A stretch of 9,732 nt of DNA from Giesbergeria sp. (GTDB taxonomy: Bacteria > Pseudomonadota > Gammaproteobacteria > Burkholderiales > Burkholderiaceae_C), in the NCBI GenBank assembly GCA_030690515.1, contig JAUYGP010000218.1, positions 1 through 9,732 of the forward strand. The letters run 5' to 3'. Shown here one piece after another: positions 1 through 5,230 of the stretch (its first letter is position 1; each line of letters opens with the position of its first letter). The position numbers and the translations under genes were made by a program. The notes under the pieces were generated by a model. That model did not search any database. It was not told the DNA's origin and saw only the letters and a list, made by a program, of their open reading frames with translations.

Positions 1-368
1 ACCGCGCCCCCCTGGGCAGCGCCGCGCAGATGGCCCAGGGCCTGGTCGCCTTGCTGGGCGACGCCGCCCACCCCATGCCGCCCTACCTGGCCCAGGGTGC
101 AGGCATGGCCATTGAAGACGCCGCGCAGCTGCAGCGCGCCCTGGCCCTGCACGACATGGACGTGCCGCTGCGCCTGCGCCGCTACGCCCTCAACCGCTGG
201 GAGCGCGCAGGGCGCGTGCAGGCGCGCTCGCAGCGCAACGGGCGCATCTTCCACGCCACCGGCCCGGTGCGCTGGGCGCGCGACCTGTCCCTGCGCCTGC
301 TGGGCGGGCGCCTGTTGGATGTACCCTGGCTCTACCGGGGCGATGGCTCGAATGCAAGCACCCTCTGA
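1..368 (+). CDS. FAD-dependent monooxygenase (UbiH/salicylate hydroxylase-like), C-terminal part
   Basis: The open frame enters from the left edge (reading from base 3) and stops with TGA at 366-368, so only about 121 C-terminal residues are present. They hold the second FAD-binding signature of class A flavoprotein monooxygenases: GDAAHPMPP followed by QGAGMAIEDA, which contacts the flavin pyrophosphate and ribityl chain. Downstream comes the Arg-rich helical stretch usual in this family (RWERAGRVQ, then RNGRIFH and ARD) and a short tail ending near DVPWLYRGDG. Such enzymes use NAD(P)H and O2 to hydroxylate aromatic rings. The substrate cannot be told, because the Rossmann and substrate-binding parts lie outside the window. 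The internal ATG at 30 falls inside the conserved domain and is not the real start. Family is confident; specific function is unknown. Confidence 0.9.
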   Translation, partial: RAPLGSAAQMAQGLVALLGDAAHPMPPYLAQGAGMAIEDAAQLQRALALHDMDVPLRLRRYALNRWERAGRVQARSQRNGRIFHATGPVRWARDLSLRLLGGRLLDVPWLYRGDGSNASTL

Positions 369-428
369 GTGCTATTGAGTTGATAGCTGCTAGCGCTTTA
401 TGGATAAGCGCTAGAGACTGTTTTGTCA
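369..428. repeat. Two-hairpin intergenic element, Comamonadaceae-type, possible bidirectional terminator
   Basis: Two adjacent hairpins are seen directly: GCTAT (371-375) pairs with ATAGC (383-387), and CTAGCGCTT (390-398) pairs with AAGCGCTAG (406-414) around a 7-nt loop, followed by a short T-run at 421-424. The layout 'ATAGCTGCTAGCGCTT ... AAGCGCTAG' resembles a dispersed intergenic repeat that I recall from Acidovorax, Delftia and relatives; this is memory, not a search. It lies between two convergent genes and its right end overlaps the stop codon of the MerR gene, so it could end transcription from both sides. Confidence 0.6.
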
Positions 429-785
429 GGTATTTGTGGACTGTAGCGGGCAGTCCGTCGCCACCCGCTCGGCCAGCGTCTGGCGCAGCGTTTGCAGTGC
501 GGCGATGCGGGTGTCGATCTCCAGCAGCTTCATCGCCAGCACCTGCGCCAGTGCAGGGCCGGGCTCGGGCGCATCCCAGATGCCGGGCAGGCGGTCGCCG
601 ATTTCGGCCAGCGTAAACCCGAGCTGCTGCGCCGTACGGATGTACTGCACCAGCGCCACTGCCTCGGCCGGGTAGTCGCGGTAGCCGTTGCCCAGGCGCC
701 GCGCGCGGATCAGCCCCTGCTGTTCATAGAAGCGCAGCGCCTCGCGGCTCAGGCCGGAAGCGGCGGCCAGTTCTCCGATCAGCAT
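426..785 (-). CDS. MerR-family transcriptional regulator
   Basis: A 119-residue protein of usual MerR size. The N-terminal winged helix-turn-helix is clear: IGELAAASGLSREALRFYEQ (residues 3-22), then a wing with RLGNGYRDYP (30-39). A helical linker and dimerisation coiled coil cover roughly 80-108. Only one Cys (C112) lies near the C-terminus, so the paired Cys sites of CueR, ZntR or MerR metal sensors are missing and the signal is unlikely to be a thiol-bound metal. The start at 785 is preferred over an upstream one at 857 because AAGGA lies 7 nt before it and the extra residues would run through the operator. The gene is divergent to the membrane protein at 875 and probably controls both that gene and itself by twisting a long-spacer promoter. 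The inducer is unknown. Confidence 0.9.
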   Translation of the reverse strand: MLIGELAAASGLSREALRFYEQQGLIRARRLGNGYRDYPAEAVALVQYIRTAQQLGFTLAEIGDRLPGIWDAPEPGPALAQVLAMKLLEIDTRIAALQTLRQTLAERVATDCPLQSTNT

Positions 786-792
786 GGAAAAG

Positions 793-797
793 TCCTT
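793..797 (-). promoter_or_regulatory. Ribosome binding site of the MerR gene
   Basis: The minus strand reads AAGGA followed by 7 nt and then the ATG at 785. This is the best Shine-Dalgarno match near the gene and decides the start in favour of 785 over the in-frame upstream codon at 857. Confidence 0.7.
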
Positions 798-810
798 CGT
801 CAAAAATCGC

Positions 811-841
811 TTGACCCTGAAGCGTACTTCAGGGTGGAAGC
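811..841 (+). promoter_or_regulatory. MerR-type operator/promoter between divergent genes
   Basis: A perfect 9-bp dyad, ACCCTGAAG (814-822) and CTTCAGGGT (827-835) with a 4-nt centre, lies between the MerR gene and the plus-strand membrane gene. A plus-strand -35-like TTGACC (811-816) overlaps its left arm. A 19-bp spacer, as in MerR-activated promoters, places the -10 at about 836-841 (GGAAGC, a weak match). The layout resembles the copA/CueR promoter. A start just downstream would leave a short leader before the ATG at 875. The dyad is seen; the regulator-target link is inferred from position. Confidence 0.65.
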
Positions 842-874
842 TCGGGGCTTCGTTCACTCCGGATTTTTTCTACC

Positions 875-1324
875 ATGGCCTTTCCCGCCTTTTCCACCCC
901 GCACTACCTGCGCATCGCGCGCGCCAGCGCCTGGTACGACCTGCTCGTCACCTGGCCCTTCGCACTGCCATGGACTTTCGCCTGGGTCTACGCACAGCTC
1001 GGGGTGCTTGCACAGGGGCTGGGTCTGCCGGGCGCCCTGCATCCACTCGATTCCACGCACCTGCTGCTGGCCAATCTGCTGGGCTCGGTGGTCGTGGTGT
1101 GGTCCATCGCCCGTATCGCCGCACCCTCGCTGCTGCTGGGGCGGCTTGATGGGGTGGCGCGTTTTCTGTTCGCTACCTGGCAGGTGTATGCCGTGGCGCA
1201 CGGGGCCAGTGCGGTGGTGCTGGGGTTCACCCTGTTCGAATTGCTGTTTGGCGTGCTGCAGTGGTGGCGCGTGGGGCCGCAGCGCGGGGCGCCCGTCAGT
1301 GCGCTGGCGCCGGTAGCAATCTGA
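875..1324 (+). CDS. Small four-helix integral membrane protein of unknown function
   Basis: A 149-residue very hydrophobic protein. About four membrane segments can be seen, near residues 22-46, 62-84, 95-112 and 113-133, with short loops carrying Arg at 80 and 90 and a Gly/Pro/Arg tail on the last side. I do not recognise a catalytic or transport signature; it may be one of the small uncharacterised membrane proteins often paired with a MerR regulator. The ATG at 875 has no clear Shine-Dalgarno, but it follows the putative MerR-type promoter at a sensible distance. The last 29 bases overlap the 3' end of the convergent MFS gene. Coding status is supported by the hydrophobic pattern and divergent context; the function is not known. 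Confidence 0.75.
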   Translation: MAFPAFSTPHYLRIARASAWYDLLVTWPFALPWTFAWVYAQLGVLAQGLGLPGALHPLDSTHLLLANLLGSVVVVWSIARIAAPSLLLGRLDGVARFLFATWQVYAVAHGASAVVLGFTLFELLFGVLQWWRVGPQRGAPVSALAPVAI

Positions 1325-2594
1325 ACGCCAGCAACCCCGCCGCCAGCAGGCCCGCAATGGTCAGCATCACCGCCACATACGGGTCTGCGCCGCGCTGCGC
1401 GGCCACCGAGGCGGCCACGCCGGTTACCCACTGCATCAAGGCCACGCCCATGAACAAGGCCATGGTGAACACCGCCATGGCGCGCCCCGTCATGGCCGCC
1501 GGGTAGGCGCTGCGCACATCGGCGTACTGCAACACCATGTAGCCCGAGAGCATGCCGACGGCAATGGCGCAGCCCACATCCACCCAGGGCAGGCCCAGCA
1601 GCGCCAGCGCCAGAAACAGGCCGATCAGCACCAGCGTGCAGCCCGCCAGCCAGCGGCGGCGGCGCGCAGGGCCGGGGTCGAGCCGGCCAAACAGCGCCGG
1701 GGTGAACAGCGACATCAGCGACACCACCAGTGCCACGTTGCCGCTTTGTATCAGCGAGAAGCCATGCCGCTCGATTAGCAGCGGCCCCAGCCACAAGCCG
1801 CGCAGGGCCAGAAAGGATGCATAGGTCACCAGCCCCAGCAGCATGATGCCCGCCGTGTGGGGCAACAAAAACAGCGCGCCAAAGCCCCGCACCGCCGCGC
1901 CCAGCGACTCGCGCGGCGCGGCGTGCTGCGGTTGTGGCGGCTCGTGCACCTTCCAGAAAATCAGCAGCCAGGCCAGCAGCGCCAGCCCCGCCAGCAGGCC
2001 AAAGCCAGTGCGCCACGAGCCCTGCTGCACCACCCAGGCCAGCGGCGTTCCCGTGAACAGCATGCCCAGCCCGCCCAGGCCCATGGCCACCCCCGACACG
2101 GCAGCAAACGCGTGCGCAGGAAAGTAGCGCGCAATGAACACCGTGCACACCAGAAAGGCTGGTGCGCAGCCCACCCCGATCAGTACCTGGCCCAGCAGCA
2201 CGGTGCCGTAGCCCGGCGCCAGCGCCGACAACAGCGAGCCCACCACCGTGAGCGGAAACGCCGTGAGCAGCGTGCGCCGCAGGCCATACAGGTCGATCCC
2301 TACCCCCATGAACAGCTGCGTGGTACCGAACGCAAACGCAAAAGCCCCCGCAAACAGCCCCAGCGCCTGGGCCGACAGCCCGAACTCTGCACGCAACCCC
2401 GTGGCAATGATGGCGGTGATGGTGCGAAACGCCTGGCTGAGCGCAAAGCCTGTGATCAGCACCAGCAGCACGCCCCAGGCCGCGCGGGGCGTGAGTGCCG
2501 GGGCGGGTGCGGCTGTAAGGGTGGAATGTGTCAAGCGGGGATGCTCCGGCGCGTTGGTGGTGGGCCTGTCGGGTGCGGCATCAAGAGGGTACAC
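1296..2594 (-). CDS. Major facilitator superfamily (MFS) permease
   Basis: A 432-residue protein with about 12 membrane segments beginning near residue 39, after a Pro/Thr/Ala-rich cytoplasmic N-terminus. The MFS motif A lies in the loop between helices 2 and 3 as GVGIDLYGLRRTLL, and helix 5 holds the Gly-rich FTGTPLAW stretch. A basic central loop (GPARRRRWL) precedes the later helices. Members are proton-driven carriers for drugs, sugars, organic acids or other small molecules; this sequence alone does not name the substrate. The start at 2594 is a GTG. A TTG about 24 residues in (just before THS) follows a GGAG at about 9 nt and is a real alternative, so the N-terminus is uncertain. It follows the DMT permease gene by 39 bp on the same strand, suggesting co-transcription. 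Confidence 0.88.
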   Translation of the reverse strand: MYPLDAAPDRPTTNAPEHPRLTHSTLTAAPAPALTPRAAWGVLLVLITGFALSQAFRTITAIIATGLRAEFGLSAQALGLFAGAFAFAFGTTQLFMGVGIDLYGLRRTLLTAFPLTVVGSLLSALAPGYGTVLLGQVLIGVGCAPAFLVCTVFIARYFPAHAFAAVSGVAMGLGGLGMLFTGTPLAWVVQQGSWRTGFGLLAGLALLAWLLIFWKVHEPPQPQHAAPRESLGAAVRGFGALFLLPHTAGIMLLGLVTYASFLALRGLWLGPLLIERHGFSLIQSGNVALVVSLMSLFTPALFGRLDPGPARRRRWLAGCTLVLIGLFLALALLGLPWVDVGCAIAVGMLSGYMVLQYADVRSAYPAAMTGRAMAVFTMALFMGVALMQWVTGVAASVAAQRGADPYVAVMLTIAGLLAAGLLAFRLLPAPAH

Positions 2595-2633
2595 GCTGCC
2601 CGTCCGCCGGGGTGTCGCCTGGGGGTATGCCGG

Positions 2634-3521
2634 TTACTTGCGCGCCAGCCACACCCCGAAGGCCGCCAGCACCATGCCCACCAGGGACAGGCCGGTCAGC
2701 GTCTCGCCAAACAGCGCCCAGGCCACCAGGGCGGTGGTGGGCGGCGTCAGGTAAAACAGGCTGGCTACGTTCACCGCGCTGCCTTGGCGAATGAGCACAT
2801 TCAGCAAGCTCACCGCCCCCAGCGACAGCACCAGCACCAGCCACCCCAGCGCAAAGACGAACGAACCCGTCCAGCGCACCTGCATGGTTTCCGTCAGGCT
2901 GGCGACCAGGGCTGTGGCCGCCAGGCAGGGCAAGAACTGCACCACCGAACCCGTGCGCAGGTCAAACGACGGGCAAAAGCGCTTCTGGTACAGCGTGCCC
3001 GCCGTAATGCCCAACAGCGCGCACACTGCCGGTAGCAGCATGGCCCACAGCACGGCGCCACTGGCGCTGCCCACCAGCTTGTGCGCCACCACCAGCCCCA
3101 CACCGGCAAACCCCAGCGCCAGGCCCGCCCACTGGGTGGGCCGCACCCGCTCGCCCAGAAAGGCCCCGGCGCCCAGGGCGGTCAGCACCGGCTGCAGCCC
3201 CACCACCAGCGCCGTCACCCCGGCAGGCAGCCCCTTGCCAATGGCCATGAACACGCCGCCCAGGTACACCGCATGCACCAGCAGCCCCGACACCCCTATG
3301 TGCAACCACTCCCGCACCGTACGCGGCCAGGGCGCCCGCATCAGCCACGCGGCCAGCCCCATCAGCACCAGCACCAGCGCGTAGCGCAGCGACAGAAAGG
3401 TCAGCGGTTCGGCATCGGGCAGCCCGAACTTGGCGCCGATGAACCCCGTGCTCCACAGCGCGACGAACAGCAGGGGGTACAGCGGGGCGAGCATGCTGGA
3501 GGGCTGGGTGGAGGTTTGCAT
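2634..3521 (-). CDS. DMT-superfamily (EamA/RhaT-type) permease
   Basis: A 295-residue protein of usual EamA length with about ten membrane helices in two repeated halves. The first half opens with PLLFVALWSTGFIGAKFGL, the typical EamA start with a Trp-Ser/Thr-Gly bend, and contains the LVVGLQPVLTALGAGAFLGERV segment. The second half repeats this as LFYLTPPTTALVAWALFGETL, where the Glu after the phenylalanine-glycine pair is the usual EamA mark. The family exports amino acids, metabolites or drugs; no substrate can be assigned. The ATG at 3521 has no strong Shine-Dalgarno. A second ATG at 3494 (MLAPLYPLL) would also keep all helices. It is the first gene of a probable two-gene minus-strand unit with the MFS permease. 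Confidence 0.9.
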   Translation of the reverse strand: MQTSTQPSSMLAPLYPLLFVALWSTGFIGAKFGLPDAEPLTFLSLRYALVLVLMGLAAWLMRAPWPRTVREWLHIGVSGLLVHAVYLGGVFMAIGKGLPAGVTALVVGLQPVLTALGAGAFLGERVRPTQWAGLALGFAGVGLVVAHKLVGSASGAVLWAMLLPAVCALLGITAGTLYQKRFCPSFDLRTGSVVQFLPCLAATALVASLTETMQVRWTGSFVFALGWLVLVLSLGAVSLLNVLIRQGSAVNVASLFYLTPPTTALVAWALFGETLTGLSLVGMVLAAFGVWLARK

Positions 3522-3724
3522 GGGGGCGGTGCGGGCGCTGGGGCGAAGGGCGTATTGTCAGGGCCGGCTGCCTGCTATCGAGGGTGGGGTGTCAACGGCG
3601 TGATGCGGCCAGTTGCCGTCCCGCGAATCCATGGGGCAGTTGACTGCTTCAGGCTGATCTGCGTCATTCACAATCCTGGGTCTGAACGGCAGCAATTGCC
3701 AACACCGGTCGTTGAGCTCCGCCT

Positions 3725-3794
3725 GTTCTAGGCGTCCGCTTCATCCTTGGAACTGTCCATTCGGCCGCTCGGTTCTCCACATACCGCCTAGAAC
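3725..3794. repeat. Long-arm inverted repeat, structured non-coding element
   Basis: A perfect 10-bp inverted repeat, GTTCTAGGCG (3725-3734) and CGCCTAGAAC (3785-3794), encloses 50 nt that can pair further inside: GGAAC near 3749-3753 with GTTC near 3771. The related nonamers GTCCGCTTC (3734-3742) and GACCGCTTC (3795-3803) follow each arm in the same direction. No ORF is involved. It could be a small palindromic mobile repeat or a structured RNA; nothing in it names a known element. Confidence 0.5.
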
Positions 3795-3820
3795 GACCGC
3801 TTCTGGACCGATAGGCTCAT

Positions 3821-3840
3821 GTCGACCCGTTGCGGTCGAC
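3821..3840. repeat. Compact GTCGACC hairpin
   Basis: GTCGACC and GGTCGAC form a perfect 7-bp stem around a 6-nt loop. There is no T-tract on either side, so a terminator is unlikely. It lies in the gene-poor stretch left of the cassette. Confidence 0.4.
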
Positions 3841-4057
3841 CGGCAATGGCCCTCATAGCTGGCGTCCCGGTTGCAGCGGGCGGCAGGTTCTGACGCTGCA
3901 ACTGCGTTCTTCCCAGTAAACTGCCAAACGGCTCGCGCGCCCGATCTTTCAAGCCGCTCAGGCACAGGGAGACCAGTCGGATTTGTCGGATCTGTTAAAC
4001 CTGTTATTCAACCAGTGCGTGACGCTACTGATTTGATTTCAAACGCATTTTTGGAAT

Positions 4058-4127
4058 GCCATGAGACTTTGTTTAACGGCAGCGGTTGTGGGTATCCGGC
4101 GCTTTGCCGTTTAAATCAAAGTTAGGC
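4058..4127 (+). other. attC-like recombination site (degenerate left box)
   Basis: It ends in GTTAGGC (4121-4127), a perfect R' consensus (GTTRRRY) preceded by AAATCAAA, as in many attC tails. A strong hairpin precedes it: ACTTTG (4066-4071) pairs with CAAAGT (4117-4122) and TTTAACGGCA (4072-4081) with TGCCGTTTAAA (4105-4115), with one extra T in the right arm. The left box is unclear: ATGAGAC (4061-4067) is in the right place but breaks the RYYYAAC rule, while GTTTAAC (4071-4077) fits the rule but sits too close to the stem. It is therefore either a decayed attC or the remains of another recombination site that received the cassette. Its GTTAGGC marks the left edge of the cassette. Confidence 0.55.
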
Positions 4128-5161
4128 CTCATACACCCACTTATGTCGCGCTCCAAGCAGTTCGAACAGCGGATCGCCCGCATTCATCAGTTGCTTGAGG
4201 CTGATGGATGTGCTGTAACTTGGAATGATCGGATACCTGACCCAGACAATCCAAGCCAACCGCGTCAAATCGATATCCTGATCAGGCGCGGCGATCAGGT
4301 TGTTCATGCCGAATGTCGGTCACACAAGAATCCACAAGACGTCAAGTGGATTGAAGAACTTATCGGTCGGCGAGTGAGCCTCGCGGCGGACCAGATCATT
4401 GCCGTGTCGGACTCGGGCTTCACTGAAGGGGCTCGACTCAAGGCCGAGCGCCACGGGATCGTTCTTCGAAGTCTTCACGCAGTTGCAGATGCCGAGGTCG
4501 CTTCATGGGGCAAGAGAACTGAACTTGAGTTTTGCTACTACAGGCTTTCACATGTTCAGTTTCAGTTGGAATTCGCCGGGCCTGCACCGTCACCTGATCG
4601 AGTTGGTAGCTACTTGGCCGCTCAGACCAGTATCGTGTCTTCCGCGTTGAATGGGTCCAAGTACGTAATCAATACTACTTCCGCCCCGTCATTTCCCCTT
4701 TGCATCCAAACCGAGCTGCAACCTTCTGCGCCGATCTACATAGACGGTGTTCAGGTCGTGACTATCAAAGTGCGCTACGAAGCGAACGAGATCAGGACTC
4801 GCCATCTTGTACCCACAGTCTTCAGCTATGGCGAGGCTCAATCGCATGGATTGACACAAGCTATTGTCGAGACTCACGACGCTATGACAGTCGAGATCAT
4901 CAAGTCGAAAGAGCAATGCCTCATACACATCGACCTCAGCACCCTGCCGCCACCCGGAGTTGATGAAATCTTTGCGGGTGTCGTGTACTTCGAGCATGTT
5001 TGGAATCTGTCCATCGACAATATCCTCCTGATTGGAAATCAAGAGCTCCCTATGAAGTTGTCTACGTTTGAGCTCGTGGTACCGCACACCTTACAAGCGT
5101 CGCAATGAAGCCTAACCCCTAATTCCACCGGACCTCCTCCGGCGGCCGGTGAATACGAACG
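4122..5161 (+). mobile_element. Integron gene cassette carrying an Mrr-like nuclease
   Basis: The cassette runs from the crossover point in G|TTAGGC (4121/4122) to that in G|TTGAGC (5161/5162), about 1040 bp with a single ORF. The layout is standard: the start codon 22 nt after the core site, almost no 5' leader, the stop codon one base before the attC, and gene and attC in the same direction. The decisive sign is that the R'' box GCCTAAC (5110) is the exact reverse complement of GTTAGGC (4121) at the other end of the cassette, but not of GTTGAGC, which lies just downstream. The circular form would thus have a fully paired attC. No intI gene is in the window, so this is an array without integrase, or the integrase lies elsewhere. 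Confidence 0.82.
4143..5108 (+). CDS. Mrr/PD-(D/E)XK-like restriction endonuclease, cassette-borne
   Basis: A 321-residue protein. The first about 115 residues resemble the Mrr-type PD-(D/E)XK nuclease fold: a helix (FEQRIARIHQLLEADG), then RQIDILIRRGDQVVHAECRSHKN with D44 and E57 as likely metal ligands, followed by QDVKWIEELIGRR and the strand-turn IIAVSDSGFTEGA that typifies restriction-endonuclease-like proteins. The usual catalytic Lys two residues after the Glu is Arg (ECR, R59), with K62 nearby; this may be a family variant. Residues 120-321 look strand-rich and are not recognised; they may sense a target or partner. The ATG at 4143 is chosen because the frame upstream lies in the attC-like site. 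The gene fills an integron cassette and adjoins a Gabija operon, so a DNA-targeting defence role is inferred. Confidence 0.72.
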   Translation: MSRSKQFEQRIARIHQLLEADGCAVTWNDRIPDPDNPSQPRQIDILIRRGDQVVHAECRSHKNPQDVKWIEELIGRRVSLAADQIIAVSDSGFTEGARLKAERHGIVLRSLHAVADAEVASWGKRTELEFCYYRLSHVQFQLEFAGPAPSPDRVGSYLAAQTSIVSSALNGSKYVINTTSAPSFPLCIQTELQPSAPIYIDGVQVVTIKVRYEANEIRTRHLVPTVFSYGEAQSHGLTQAIVETHDAMTVEIIKSKEQCLIHIDLSTLPPPGVDEIFAGVVYFEHVWNLSIDNILLIGNQELPMKLSTFELVVPHTLQASQ

Positions 5162-5167
5162 TTGAGC
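5110..5167 (+). other. attC recombination site (canonical 59-base element)
   Basis: All parts of an attC are visible in order: R'' GCCTAAC (5110-5116), spacer CCCTA, L'' ATTCCACCGG (5122-5131), a 14-nt terminal segment, L' CCGGTGAAT (5146-5154), spacer ACGAAC, and R' GTTGAGC (5161-5167). L'' pairs with L' over nine bases, leaving one extra C (5125 or 5126). On the bottom strand this is an extrahelical G in the L box, the known polarity mark read by integron integrases. Length is 58 bp, normal for the class. R'' mismatches the downstream R' at two places but pairs perfectly with GTTAGGC at the cassette start. Confidence 0.88.
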
Positions 5168-5230
5168 GACTGCTTACCTGTTTGATCGATGGCTGCTCCT
5201 GGCCGGAAGTATTGAGTGCTTAAGTCCACG

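Larger units (their letters stand above)
3522..4057. other. Gene-poor left flank of the integron-type insertion
   Basis: No convincing gene is seen. The short open frames here have no family resemblance, no good start signals and biased composition. GC content falls and the sequence changes character from the flanking permease genes. It contains the long inverted repeat at 3725-3794, a compact hairpin GTCGACC/GGTCGAC at 3821-3840, and isolated GTTRRRY heptamers (GTTGAGC at 3711, GTTAAAC at 3994) that match the integron R' consensus but lack a convincing attC hairpin. A TTGACA on the minus strand (3590-3595) could be the -35 of the DMT gene, but I see no good -10. Confidence 0.5.

Noticed and set aside
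786..857. Upstream extension of the MerR protein to 857
   Set aside because: The extension covers the dyad operator, and a good Shine-Dalgarno serves the start at 785, where the helix-turn-helix begins.
988..2148. Long minus-strand open frame overlapping the MFS gene and the membrane protein gene
   Set aside because: It is a shadow frame in very GC-rich DNA. Its product is rich in Gly, Ala, Arg and His with no family pattern, while the other frame gives a clear 12-helix permease.
3711..3717. GTTGAGC as the left core site of an earlier cassette
   Set aside because: It fits GTTRRRY and equals the heptamer at 5161, but no paired L boxes or RYYYAAC precede it, so chance is likely.
1857..3731. 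Long plus-strand open frames (1857-3035 and 3081-3731)
   Set aside because: They are antisense to the two permease genes and encode Gln/Arg/His/Pro-rich strings typical of reversed GC-rich codons.
3994..4121. GTTAAAC at 3994 as the start of a 127-bp ORF-less cassette ending at 4121
   Set aside because: It would complement GTTTAAC at 4071, but that box lies too close to the stem of the hairpin for a normal attC, and nothing attC-like lies upstream of 3994.
3741..4125. Short open frames in the gene-poor stretch (3741-3965 minus, 3871-4125 plus)
   Set aside because: They have no recognisable domain or good start signals, and the plus-strand one runs into the attC-like hairpin.
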